This document shows positions 21,182-32,516 of a stretch of 64,000 bases of DNA, piece by piece. The position numbers and the translations under genes are program-made. The notes beneath the pieces are model-generated. The model worked only from the letters and a program-made list of their open reading frames with translations. It did no database searches and was not told the DNA's origin. The DNA is from Pogostemon cablin (lineage: Eukaryota; Streptophyta; Magnoliopsida; Lamiales; Lamiaceae): the NCBI GenBank assembly GCA_023678885.1, contig CM042955.1:20161835-20225834 (forward strand), given 5' to 3'. The number at the start of each line of letters is the position of its first letter. The first letter of the stretch is position 1.

Positions 21182-23623
21182 TTATCTCGGACCAGAAAGG
21201 CGAACGGCAGAGAGATAGGCGTCGCTGTTGCAATCCGAAGGGCCCGAGGAGGTCCCCTCCTCGCTGATCGACTTAAAAAAACTCGAGTAAAGCCTGGAAC
21301 CGAGCTGAGAGGCCGTTGGCGGTTGAGGGACGGGGCTGAGCCCTTCGAGCATTTGGACTACTTTCGTCATGGGGGGCCGTAGATACATGTCATCCTGTAT
21401 GCACCACAATGCAACTTGGGTTGCTATAGAAACCCTCTCATCATCTTCATCTATCTCTAGTTTTGCATCAATGAGGTCCTTCAACTTCCCTTCTTCCAGC
21501 ATTTTGAAAGCATATGATGGGAAGTGGGATTTCTCAGAGCTCATTGATGCGTCGTAGTTTTTACGACCACCAATTAGCTCGAGCAAAACCATTCCATAGC
21601 TGTAAACGTCGCTCTTTTCTGATATGGCATAGTTTGTGATCCACTCGGGTGCAAGGTAGCCTCTTGTGCCCCTCAGTGTTGTGAAAACATGGCTTTGTTC
21701 GCGAGTCATGAGCTTTGCTAGGCCGAAATCGGAGACTTTAGCTAAGAAGTGGTCGTCTAGCAGCACGTTTTCGGGCTTTATGTCACAATGCACTATCTTA
21801 ACATCACAGTCCTCATGGAGATAAGCTAGGCCCTTAGCTGTGCCCACAGCAATGTTGTACCTTGTGTTCCAATCCAACATTGATTCTCCTTTGTCTTTCT
21901 TGAAAAGCCATTTGTCCAAAGAGTTATTCGCCATGTACTCGTACGCAAGCAGCCGGTGGCTTCCCTCCGCGCAGAACCCCTTCAGCCTCACTAGGTGAAG
22001 GTGATGGATGCTACCAATGATGCTAACTTCAGCTCGGAATTCCTTTTTACCCTGACCGATACCTTCTAGTTTTTTCACGGCCAGTCGAGTGCCATCCGGT
22101 AGGGAACCTTGGTAAACCGAACCAAACCCCCCTTGGCCTAGTTTCACAGAGAAGTTATTTGTTGCAGTTTCAAGATCTTTGTAACTGAAGCGCACTGGCA
22201 TCCCGGATAAACCTTCCAAGAAGTTGTCCTCATCCGAACTCTCTTTAGAAGCCTCGGTCGCTTTCTTGCTCTTCCTATAGAAACGGAATCCAGCGAAAAG
22301 CAAAGCTAATACAACAACAACTGTCACAACTACAATGACAATGACTATGGGGAAACCCTTGTTGTCCCCTCCTCCACTAGCTGCACTGCTTCCTCCCACG
22401 GTGGAGATCTTGATGAACGACGTATAGTCAGCCCCGTCACTGGATCCTTCCATACTTCCAATCTCATTAAACAGATAGCAGTTCCCTGAACTGCTCTGGA
22501 AGAACATAGCACCACATGAACAATTCTTGAGACAAGAAGCTTTGCAATCATCTAAAGTGGATTTAGAGAATGGTTGCACAAATGCCAGTGCCACATAACT
22601 GAGGCCATCACCACCACTGACAAGATCCACCGAATCTGTAGAGTTATCGCACGAGGGAACAGCCATGGACTTGCAAGATGGGATGGCTGATGGACACTGG
22701 CACTGGTTGCCCGGATAACAGACATAATAGGGATTACAAGCTGCAGGTCTGCTACACTGCTCTGCAGGTATTTTTGTCGAGGAGGGAGCAGACGAACTAT
22801 CTTGAAGCATGGTGAAAGAGATGACACCATCAGTACCCAACACCGCCACCCACGTAGCATTAGCATTGTTCCCATCCGAAAAAATGAACTGCCAAAGCAA
22901 CACATTGCTTGAATCATATACCTTCCAGGAATTACCACTGAGAACTGCAGAAGAAACTTTACCACCTCCTTTATTGATGGTTATTCGGCTATCACTACCC
23001 ATCGACCAATACGGCTGTGGAGGGCTAAAACCGGCGGAAAGAATCAGATCACCGGAGTTGATCCCAAGGGAGTAGCTCAAGCTCAAGTTATTGGATCCAG
23101 GATCACTATCAAGCCTCATCCCTTCGGAGAATACTTGATTTGAAAGAAGTGTATCAGTTGGATGGCTAAAACTTTGCCAAACTGGATTCCCATCATCCCC
23201 AACCAAAACTAGATTCCCAGAATCAAGCAATTCCATAGCAAAAACTCCCTTATTAGTTGTATTTGAAGACCAAATGGTTGAACCCCCACTCTGTAAGTAA
23301 GCATTTCCACCAACATCAAATTGAAAGTTGTCTGAATTCTGAATTGGGGAGCCTCTGTTAGCAGCCCAAACTATAGTTGAGCTGCTCTTGTGAATCACAA
23401 CAAGGAGAAACTTAGTAACATCATCTGCTGTGGTATCGAAACCAAACCCGAAATCCGAGTTATTGGACATTAGAAACAACCCATCATTGTCTATCCAATA
23501 CATCTGTGATCCTTTGAATCCTGGTTTCAATGTCCCAATGTATTGCACACTCCCAATGCAAGAATTCACCAAGAACATAAACAAAATCAAAATGAACAAA
23601 AAACCCCAATTTCCCATAACCAC
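21182..23623 (-). CDS. SD2-5: G-type lectin S-receptor-like Ser/Thr protein kinase, SD2-5 type
   Basis: A single-exon frame of 813 residues, close to Arabidopsis SD2-5. Domains in order: signal peptide (about 1-24, FLFILILFMFLVNSCIG), bulb-type mannose-lectin domain (about 50-165, with IVWAANRGSP and LLDSGNLVL), a short Cys-rich segment (about 290-325), a PAN/apple-like domain (about 335-405, CKASCLKNCSCGAMFF), one transmembrane helix (about 423-446) and a cytoplasmic kinase. The kinase has the glycine loop LGQGGFGSVYQG (about 493), the ATP-binding Lys in LAVKKLEG (about 516), catalytic HCDIKPENVLL (about 611), DFG (about 631) and GTRGYLAPEW. The residue before the catalytic Asp is Cys rather than Arg, so this is a non-RD kinase. 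It should sit in the plasma membrane with the lectin part outside; its ligand is unknown. The start is the first ATG and directly precedes the signal peptide. No defect is seen. Confidence 0.95.
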   Translation of the reverse strand: MVMGNWGFLFILILFMFLVNSCIGSVQYIGTLKPGFKGSQMYWIDNDGLFLMSNNSDFGFGFDTTADDVTKFLLVVIHKSSSTIVWAANRGSPIQNSDNFQFDVGGNAYLQSGGSTIWSSNTTNKGVFAMELLDSGNLVLVGDDGNPVWQSFSHPTDTLLSNQVFSEGMRLDSDPGSNNLSLSYSLGINSGDLILSAGFSPPQPYWSMGSDSRITINKGGGKVSSAVLSGNSWKVYDSSNVLLWQFIFSDGNNANATWVAVLGTDGVISFTMLQDSSSAPSSTKIPAEQCSRPAACNPYYVCYPGNQCQCPSAIPSCKSMAVPSCDNSTDSVDLVSGGDGLSYVALAFVQPFSKSTLDDCKASCLKNCSCGAMFFQSSSGNCYLFNEIGSMEGSSDGADYTSFIKISTVGGSSAASGGGDNKGFPIVIVIVVVTVVVVLALLFAGFRFYRKSKKATEASKESSDEDNFLEGLSGMPVRFSYKDLETATNNFSVKLGQGGFGSVYQGSLPDGTRLAVKKLEGIGQGKKEFRAEVSIIGSIHHLHLVRLKGFCAEGSHRLLAYEYMANNSLDKWLFKKDKGESMLDWNTRYNIAVGTAKGLAYLHEDCDVKIVHCDIKPENVLLDDHFLAKVSDFGLAKLMTREQSHVFTTLRGTRGYLAPEWITNYAISEKSDVYSYGMVLLELIGGRKNYDASMSSEKSHFPSYAFKMLEEGKLKDLIDAKLEIDEDDERVSIATQVALWCIQDDMYLRPPMTKVVQMLEGLSPVPQPPTASQLGSRLYSSFFKSISEEGTSSGPSDCNSDAYLSAVRLSGPR

Positions 23624-24350
23624 ATAAAGGGTTTCTTCAGCAACAACCAGAATCCAAACAAGAAAAGATCAACTCACAAAGTGAACCAAATTTGGATTCC
23701 CCAATTTGACTTCTACATGTGAACCAGACAATTCCAACTCCTCCCTGATTAGCTTTATCTTTATTTATCTTTAAAGAAATTCAAGAGACCCCACAATTTT
23801 GAAACTGCAAACAACATAAACAGGCCATGAATAACCACATTAAGCTCCTGAACTCAGAACATATCCACTCCAAAATTCAAAATCCCAAAATGTTAACAAA
23901 AAGTACTGGGAATGAAAGAAACAGCAAAGTTCTTACAGAAAAGAAGATTTCGACCAATGTAAACCCACCACAAACAAGAAATCACCCACAGAAAAAAAAT
24001 TAAAAGAAGATGATCTTTTAAAGGCAGAGCAGATAAAAAAAAAAAGTAGCCCACCAACACAAACTGAACTACAACTGGCAATTATCAGAAGAAAAAAGAC
24101 TTCACCTTTATGAAAAGAATTTTACTGCCAAGAAACATAAAGCCAATAAATGAAGGTGGGTTTGGAAGTAGGAAAAACATGCATTCATACCAGTTCAGAG
24201 AGGTTTATCCAGTAAGATTGAAGGAAGACGAAGAAACGCAAGTGGGGTCTGAAAACATGGGCAAATTTTCCCTGAATTGGAGGTGGGAAATTGAAATAGA
24301 AAAAGAGTTGGATGAATCTGTTTGAGCTTATGTCAAAAGTCTTGGAGAGA
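23624..24350 (-). promoter_or_regulatory. Leader and upstream region of the receptor kinase gene
   Basis: No coding sequence continues upstream of the ATG. The stretch is A-rich on the plus strand with small open frames of no recognisable kind. I see no compelling TATA box, so the transcription start is left open. Confidence 0.35.
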
Positions 24351-26085
24351 TCTGAGGTGGGCATTAACTTTTATTGTTTCTGTCACCAGGATTTGTCCAA
24401 AATACAGGTGGGGTATAATAAATTATGGGGCATGACCAAAATTTTAAGAAAACTCATTATTTAAAGGGGGTGGGTTGATACATCCATGGTTAACACCTTT
24501 TATCTATCAACATTGGTTTTTTTTCTTGCAGACTTTAACTTTGCATGATGCAAGTTTTCTAATTTTTTAATATATTATTTTTTTATTTCTATATAATTAT
24601 GGGGGTAATTATGTGTTAGGAATTGAGTAACCATTGTACACTTTCAATTCTTTTTTATCACGTAATAATTGTATCTGTTGGGTAATCCTCGTTATTCCTT
24701 AAATACTTGTATAAATGATGAAATTATTTTGTTGATAAAGCAAAAAGAAATTAATTTCGAAATATAATTTTAGGGTGACTATGGTGTGTATCCTCAAATT
24801 TATAAATTAAATTAAATCGATAGTGGGGTAGTTTTTTTTTTTAAGAATTAATTATTTTATTTTATTTAAGAGTAGAGATTGCATTATAAACTAATAATGG
24901 TTAGAATTATTTAGTGCACCATAGTTGTAACTTGTACTCATAATTTTAATAACTGTAAGTTATGCTTCATTTGTTTTGCTATTAATTTTTTTTATTATTT
25001 AATTCGTTCTACTATATAAGACATGTTTTTTTTTAAATGGTGCTTCAAAAAAAATACTCTCTCAACTTACAAAGTACTCTTTTGATTTTGCACGTGAATT
25101 GAGGAATATTATTATTACATGTGTGGTGAGTAATTGTATTAGAGAAATGTGGTGGAACATGTGTGGGTCCCTTTTATAGAGAAAATTGATATTTTTGAAG
25201 TAGCCACCCAAAATGGTAAAATTGATAAATTTCAAGTGTCCGGATGTAGTAATAAACAATAATCATAATATTTTGCAATATTTTTTATAAAACTTAAGAA
25301 TAATAATTTTAATAACATATTGTAATATCTTTTTTAAAAAAAATTTGTGATTAAATTTCGAATCAAGTTTGATCAAACTGGGTAAGATTTGGGTCGGATT
25401 CGAGGTGAACTGGTACGGTTAGTATAAAAAATTATGTGCATAAAAATCTTTGATCTACTATGGATTGTAAGCACTGATTTTTTTGTTAATAATTACATTA
25501 GAAGCTGTTTAAATTGGTTTTTGTGGGAAAAGTAAAATATGGACAGTATTTGGAAAATAAAGTATCTTGGTCAGATTCATTACAAGTTTAAATTATGGAG
25601 CTTAATTACTGATCGTAGTTATCAATGACCCCTCTCATAGGGATATAAGATGCACACTCGATGTGAGGGGATTACCGATGATCACGAGTCACCTAAGAAT
25701 TGTCCTTAAATTATTTACCAAGATATTTAATTGCGACATAAGCCTTACCTAGAATCACCTTAAAAGTTACTACTGGAGTATTAAATATGCATTGTAATTT
25801 AAAAATAAATTCAGATTAGTAGGTGGATTTTGTTTTATTGTTTTAAAAGAAAAAAATTAATTAATTCAAGTATACAGTACTCCCATGAGAATTACACTCT
25901 CACCCATTCTTTCAAATAACTTTTAATTACTTTAATGGAATGAAGATTTAATAGATGAATATTACTATTTTTTAAATTAAAATATTATTTCTTAAATTTT
26001 ATTATATTATAATTTTTTATATTTTTATTTCAATTTTTTTATTTAAAAGAATAATATTTCATTATCTAAAAAGAATAATTTTATC
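24351..26085. other. Intergenic, AT-rich, no gene seen
   Basis: No coding region or clear element boundaries. AGTGCACCATAGTTG near 24913 recurs near 37382, hinting at a dispersed repeat. Confidence 0.5.
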
Positions 26086-26127
26086 AGATTACTCATGTGG
26101 ATACATTATATTTTATAAAAAAATTAA

Positions 26128-26941
26128 GGCAAAGACTTGTGTGAGGCCGTCTCACGTAAGGCTTACGTGAGACAGCCAGAAAGTGATAACTCTTATGAAG
26201 GAAAGTGATAATAAATTAATAAAAAGTGATAATGCTCATCCGTGAACAATCTTATATACTTCTAATTGTGAACACACTGCTATGAATAACTTTTCAAAAG
26301 TATGAGGTGTCGCGACGTGGTTAATTATCGTATTTTTTATTTTAATTTCATATATATAATCTTTCTACTTTTATTTATTTATTTATTATTTTATTATTTA
26401 TGTATATCTAGAAATTAAATACCACCTTTAATTATATATTTTTTATTGATTAAGAATAGATAATCAAACTAATCAATAATATATCCAACTTATTATTATT
26501 ATTATTATTATTCATGTATATCTTCAAATTAAACACCAGCTTTAATCATATTTTTTTATTAGTTAAGAATAAATATTTTAATTTTTTATTTAATATCTCA
26601 TATAAACTTTCTATTTATTCAATTATTATTATATTATTAATGTATAACTTTATATTTATAATTAAAAAGTGAATATTAAAATGATAAATAAATCAATCAA
26701 TAAAAATAACAAAAATTTTGAGTATATCCTCGTTATTAAATTATTACAATATACATTTAATATCGAATTATCTAATTAATTTTATTATAAAATATAATGC
26801 ATCCGCATATTATGCGAGAATATGTACTCATGTGTAGTATAAATAAAAAGTAATCACATTTTATAGCGAAAGTGATAACGATTTATAGCGAAAGTGAGAA
26901 CTATTTTAAAAAGTGAAAAATGGTCTCACGCAATACCTCCC
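26128..26941. mobile_element. Mutator-like MITE carrying a nested insertion
   Basis: The ends GGCAAAGACTTGTGTGAGGC and GGTCTCACGCAATACCTCCC are inverted relatives, flanked by AAAAAATTAA on both sides (26118-26127 and 26942-26951), a 9-10-bp duplication that fits a Mutator-like element. The interior repeats GTGATAA(C/T) words, as in the copies at 28758-28964, 56957-57270 and 57553-57820. A foreign segment of about 550 bp (26277 to about 26830) sits in the middle. It has no coding capacity. Confidence 0.72.
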
Positions 26942-27458
26942 AAAAAATTAATTAGATAATTCAATATTATGGATATTGTAATTTACTAAATGAGGATATA
27001 CTCAAAAATTTTGAACATATATTTTTATTAATTGATTTATTTATCATTTTAAGGGTTACTTTTTAATTCTAAATATAAAGATATGCATTTGTAATATAAT
27101 AATAAATAAATAGAAATATCATATGTGATATTAAAATAAAAAATAAAAATATTTATTCCTAACCAATCAAAAAATATGATTAAAGCTGATGTTTATTTTG
27201 AAGATATACATAAATAATAATAATAATAATAATAAGTTGAATATATTTTTATTGATTGTTTTAATTATTTATTCCTAAACAATAAGTAAAATATATATAA
27301 TTAAATGTGATATTTAATTTATAGATATATATGAACAATATAATAATAAATAAATAAATAAATAAAAGTAAAAAATTATATATTTGAAATTAAAATAAAA
27401 AATACGATAATTAAACACGTCGCGACACCTAATACTCTTAAAAAATTATTTATAGCAG
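26277..27458. repeat. Long inverted repeat made by two nested copies of one AT-rich element
   Basis: The left arm 26277-26787 and right arm 26945-27458 are reverse complements over about 510 bp at roughly 80 percent identity by eye, anchored by AGGTGTCGCGACGTG near 26307 and CACGTCGCGACACCT near 27416. The right arm continues leftwards across the MITE at 26128-26941 into about 26088-26127. So one copy (plus orientation) was the MITE's target, and the second copy, in reverse, lies inside the MITE. The family is not recognised; no protein is seen. Confidence 0.75.
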
Positions 27459-28748
27459 CGTATACTCATAAAAAATTATTTATTAATTTATAGTATATAC
27501 TAAAATAAGTCAACATTCAACAAATAGAATCATTTTCTTGATTGACGTCAATTGTTTAAGTATTTAAACCACTTAAAAAAAAAAGTGTAACACCATTATA
27601 AATCAGGGAATCTTGGATTTTTTTGATGGATGAATGATTTTCGAATTTGCCCAAATCGGTTCCTTATCATCCTGACAATCCTCTTCAATTTTTTTGTGAA
27701 TTAATAATAAATCTTTTTTGAAATAACATCTAGAATCTTGTGAAACAATTAGCGAAACGGGTTAATTCATTATTAAAGTATATTTATTATATAAATATAA
27801 TATTTGATAGTTAAAATATATTAGTAATGAATCGTATTATGACACCTTAAAATTATACTTTAATACATCATTCTTTATAATTTATATAGAAAAACATACT
27901 TTAACTATTAGTGTCCATACTTTATTTATATAACCATAATAATTTAGGACGTCTCATATAACCTACATTTTATAAGTAACTTTGTCATGAAATATTGCCA
28001 TGATATTAATATTATAAATTAATTCTATTTTAGGGATGTTCAATTAATTTTGGTACCGCAATTAATTATTTTTTTTTAAAAAATTATACATTTTCTGATA
28101 GGGAGAGGTAATTTAATTGTGATTGGGATTGGAGGGCTCTCAAGAAAAGGACTTTAAATAACCCAAGTCTACACTACATTGCAGGCGCCTACTATATGAT
28201 ATCCTTTTCATTTCTGAAATATTTTAATTTCACTTTTTATTTGGATCGATGTTCTTTTAAGACAGTAAAAGTGCGTCACGTTTTATTTTTACTTCATTCA
28301 ATTTTCTTCATCGCTAATGAGATATATTAATTGCATTTATAAAGGTATAGTAGATCGAATTTAGTGGACTAGTGTATGGAAAGTGATGGTTACTAGACTA
28401 GCTAGCTAGCTTGAATAATTAATCACTTAATTGAGTGGTAAGTGGTAACTATATATCTATCTATTTTATTAAACTTATATAAGATCTGATTGTTTTAAAG
28501 TGGAATGCAATGTTTGATTTGAGTTAGTAAACAAATTGTTAGAAATAAGTTTTTTTTAAAAAAATTAATTTTATTTATTTAAATAAAGATGTTTCAATGA
28601 GGGCCTTAATATTATGTGAAAGAAATCTCTTATGAATTTGATTTCCCATATGCGTTATATTTTTACAAAATTATCTTTTAGCATATATAAAAATTACTTC
28701 CAAGAGACATTATTAATTTTCCAAATAAAAAAATTATTACACAACTCA
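27459..28748. other. Intergenic, AT-rich, no gene seen
   Basis: No coding region; short A/T tracts only. Confidence 0.5.
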
Positions 28749-28757
28749 ATAAAATAT

Positions 28758-28964
28758 GTGTAGGTCTTGCGTGATACCATTTTATACGTTTTTAGATAGT
28801 TATCACATTTACTATAAAACGTTATCATTTTTATTATAAAATATTATCACTTTTTATTTATATTATAAATTGTTCATGAAATAACATTATCACTCCTCAT
28901 TAATTTAGTATCACTTTTTAATATAAAAGTTATCACTTTCTGATCGTCTCTACAAATCTTTGCC
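28758..28964. mobile_element. Mutator-like MITE, small member of the GTGATAAC family
   Basis: 207 bp flanked by a perfect 9-bp duplication ATAAAATAT (28749-28757 and 28965-28973). The ends are GTGTAGGTCTTGCGTGATAC and, reverse-complemented, GGCAAAGATTTGTAGAGAC. The interior repeats TTATCAC/GTGATAA. It is the cleanest copy for defining the family. Confidence 0.8.
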
Positions 28965-29232
28965 ATAAAATATAAAAAATCAAAGAATAATATTTTTTAT
29001 TTATTATTTAAAAGAGGAATAATTATATTGCAGTAAAAAATCAAGAGCGAAAAATCGAAAGAATAATATTCCTAAATGAAACAATAAAAATGAGAGTCCT
29101 CTCGAATTAAAGATAGTTAATGGAAAAATAAAATAAAATCAAGTGATGTTCGTATATGCTACAGTTATATTAAAATCTTCCCAACCTTGAAAACCAAAAA
29201 TTCAGAAATTCCTAAAATCTCAATAAGAATTT

Positions 29233-29416
29233 GAGTGAGGCTCCTGTGCACCCGGGCGCACGGAGCACATTCCGTGCGCCTTTACAATTTTCATGCCCCT
29301 TTACAATTTAAACCCCTAGCAATAAATAGGTTTAAATAAGATTGGAGGGGAGGGTTGTGTTCACATGAGGACACGGAGCATCTTTCCGTGTCCCCGGACG
29401 CACAGGAGCTTTTGCC
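29233..29416. mobile_element. Mutator-like MITE with hairpin-forming GC-rich ends
   Basis: 184 bp flanked by a perfect 9-bp duplication TAAGAATTT (29224-29232 and 29417-29425). Both ends share GCTCCTGTGC in inverted orientation. Each end also contains its own hairpin: GGCGCACGGA/TCCGTGCGCC on the left (29255-29280) and GGACACGGA/TCCGTGTCC on the right (29369-29393). Short open frames inside are not genes. Confidence 0.85.
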
Positions 29417-29425
29417 TAAGAATTT

Positions 29426-30403
29426 CCCTAATTTTTATTGTAAATGGATACCTCAAATCTATATTGTATACACAACGATATATTTTAAAATTTTTAAATC
29501 GATGTCAAGTTGACTACACTGTCTATCTACTTTCATTAAAAACTGTTGCCTACTCATTATTTTAAACATATTTTGGTGTTTTTCATTATCAATTTCGAAA
29601 GACCTAATTATTCGATTAAATTAAATATTGAAGAATTTAATTAAAGGTGCTCAAATCAAGACTATCAATTATACAAAATTATGACATGTGGCTAAATTTA
29701 ATTTGTGATTGATTTTAATTATTATATTCTCTCTCTACAATCTTGAGCCAAAGAACAATAGGATAATCCAGTTGGAGAGTTGCATTATGGAGATGTATGG
29801 TGGTCATATGTAATCAATACAACATTAATGAATCGAAACCCACGTAATAGTGATGTTCTAATTGGACTTCCTAATGATTCTTTATGATTAAATTTGCAAA
29901 AACTTCATAAATATTAACAACGCATAAAAAAATGAAAAGAAAAAAAAACTCTATAAAGTCATCTGCGAGAATTTATATTTTATGAAAGAAATCAATTTCA
30001 TATGAATTCGGACAAAATGCTGTAAAACTTTTTTATTGAATGATAAACCGTACCACAAAAACCGATAATATAAGTTTAAAAAAAATGTCCTCCTAAATTA
30101 AATTGAACTGATACTATTGATACGAAGTTTAAGTTACTTTTTAATCACCCTTAAATTTAATATACTCCCTCCATTTTGAGTTAATGTTTACGTCTATTTT
30201 TTATATATAAATTAAAAAAATAATATTTTAATGTATAGTGAAGTTAGGGAATTAATATTTAACATTTTAGTTATATTACTATTATTATTTTGTGTGAGTT
30301 TAACTTGAAAAAATAAAAATTGTGAATCATCAAAAATGGAAACCTCGAGAATGGATGGATCATCTCAAAATTTCCATGCATAAACCCACATACTGATATT
30401 TCG
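29426..30403. other. Intergenic, AT-rich, no gene seen
   Basis: No coding region. TACTCCCTCCATTTTGAG near 30163 looks like one Stowaway end, but its expected partner near 30340-30360 (ATGGATGGATC) is too diverged to call. Confidence 0.45.
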
Positions 30404-30405
30404 TA

Positions 30406-30490
30406 CTCTCTCTGTCCCATCCTTATCATGACGCTTCCTTTGTAAATTACAAAGAAAGCGTAATCATAAGGATGTGACGGGGGGAGGGAG
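30406..30490. mobile_element. Short Stowaway-like MITE
   Basis: 85 bp, almost entirely palindromic, between TA dinucleotides (30404-30405 and 30491-30492). Left end CTCTCTCTGTCCCATCC, right end GACGGGGGGAGGGAG. Confidence 0.8.
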
Positions 30491-30534
30491 TACTATATTT
30501 ATACATTGTTTATCTATACAGTTTCTTTTTATTA

Positions 30535-30778
30535 CTCCCTCCGTCCCCTTGATACGTATCAATTTTTTCATTTTGGTCCGTCCTATTACAAAGTATCAAT
30601 TTCCCTTTTTAGATTGATGTGACCCACAACCACTACACATGACCCCACACTCAACACTAATACAACTACCCACTACATATTAAATATTATTTCTCTCACC
30701 TTATTATACATTAAATTATTATACCCCTTAATCCACGTGCAAAAATTAAACGAATATCTTTTAAGGGGACGGAGGGAG
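30535..30778. mobile_element. Stowaway MITE
   Basis: 244 bp between TA dinucleotides, with left end CTCCCTCCGTCCCCTT and right end AAGGGGACGGAGGGAG, perfectly inverted. Confidence 0.9.
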
Positions 30779-31253
30779 TACTCGTTAATTTTGCGATTTG
30801 GTGAAGATATTTTTATCTTGGGGTGACACACGTGGCAAGTGGGACCCAGGAGTCTCATAGAATCAATTTAATTTAATCTTGGAATAAATTTGATGAATAT
30901 TGTAATGATATTCGAGATTGGGATTGGTGGTAGGGTGCCTGCATCTAAATCCGTTTTGGGATTTGAATCCCATCATCACATCACTATCTTTTTCTTTATT
31001 ATTTTTAATTTTAATTAACCTCACGTATATTTTCATGCCAAAGATACGAGTCAACTAATATATACGTTTATTACTCTTTCGAAAAATATAAGCAATAGTT
31101 TTGTAGATTTTATTACACTTGTCTACATTTTTTTTGACGAAATGAGTACATATCTCTTAACAAATTGCACGTTAAAATGTTACATTTTGTTAACAGATAT
31201 TTGTAAAAAAAAATATATATATATATATTGTTTTCACACTAATTAAAAAAATA

Positions 31254-31456
31254 CTCCCTCCAGCCACTTACAAGGTATCAATTTTATCATTTTGGGCGTC
31301 AACTTCAAAGGTGCTCATTTTCCCTATTTAGCAAAAAAGTACACCCTATGACCCACTACTTCCCTATAATACATCTACCACTTTACATATAATAATAATA
31401 CCCCTTAATCCATGCACAAAAAGCAAACGATTACATTTTCAAGTGGCCGAAGGGAG
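31254..31456. mobile_element. Stowaway MITE
   Basis: 203 bp between TA dinucleotides, left end CTCCCTCCAGCCACTT, right end AAGTGGCCGAAGGGAG. The interior resembles that of 30535-30778 (both have ATTATACCCCTTAATCCA-like or AATACCCCTTAATCCA wording), so the two are subfamily members. Confidence 0.87.
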
Positions 31457-31963
31457 TATGTTATTTTTAGAGGTATTTCGATTTTTTTTTTAATTTATAG
31501 TAATAAATGATAAAATTTGTTAACTTTGTCATGTTTGGATGATATCTTTGTAAATAAAATGTAAGAGATATTATTGTTTTGATTTTTACACCATTTTTCT
31601 GTCAAAAAAAAAAAAATTTTACACTATTTTATGCAAAAGTTTTTTTTTCTTTTAATGAAGGAAGTATAATATTTAAATATGTAATTATATTAGCATAGTA
31701 TGTAGATATATAAGAATATTATTTACCTTGTGTTGGTCCTATATTTATTAAAAAGAGAACGTTAAACATCAAAATAATAAATTCTAAATCATATTTTGGA
31801 ATCAAGTATTTTTTTTTAACATGGTTAATATTACTGTTCTGTGTAATAGAATACTAATATTTTTCATAAAAGAATAACACTAGATATTTTGAGGAGTGAC
31901 AATGATATTTTTACACCTAAACCCTAAACTCGGTTGGAATTTTTATGCTTTTTTTAAAGAGTA

Positions 31964-32202
31964 CTTCCTTCATCCTAGAACTACATATACATTTGTTTTT
32001 TTACTGAGATAATATTTAATTGTACAGTGAAGTGAGAAATAATATTTTAATATATAGTGAATAATTGTATTAATGTAGTTTTGAGGCCATGTGAATATAA
32101 TAATTATTTTATATGGGTTCCATCTATAAAAAGGGAAATGTATTTTTTGTTTTGGAACAGACCAAAATAAAAAAGTGTATATATAGTTGTCAGACGGGGG
32201 AG
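31964..32202. mobile_element. Stowaway MITE
   Basis: 239 bp between TA dinucleotides, left end CTTCCTTCATCCTAGAACTA, right end TATAGTTGTCAGACGGGGGAG. The ends are more diverged than in the other copies. Confidence 0.72.
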
Positions 32203-32339
32203 TAATATTTATTTAAAAAAAATAAAAAATTTGTCATGATTTTTTTTAATATAAAAGCACAGTAAATTATGTGCCACCAATTCGTAACTCATTATGAAAA
32301 GTGGAGTCGCGCATCCTAGCTGCGGGTGAGATTCGATCT

Positions 32340-32504
32340 TAACAGGAGTAAATAAAGTATACATATAGGAGATCTTTATTTGTTGTATATTTTACATATT
32401 TATCTCCACTAATTGTGGATTCTGTTGTATTGTATCATCATATATACGGGCAATATACTCCTCACTGTAACACGGTGAATTTATCTCAATTCCCAAATCT
32501 TACA
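32340..32504 (+). repeat. 5' LTR of the young copia element
   Basis: 165 bp, identical to 36811-36975. An ATG at 32415 inside it opens a frame into gag, but the usual Gag start is later. Confidence 0.95.
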
Positions 32505-32516
32505 TGGTATCAGCCC
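32505..32516 (+). promoter_or_regulatory. Primer-binding site
   Basis: TGGTATCAGCCC directly after the LTR. The first nine bases match the initiator-Met tRNA primer motif TGGTATCAGAGC used by most copia elements; the last three differ. Confidence 0.75.

Noticed and set aside
30163..30360. A further Stowaway element
   Set aside because: The left end TACTCCCTCCATTTTGAG is good, but the right end is too diverged and no matching TA boundary could be fixed.
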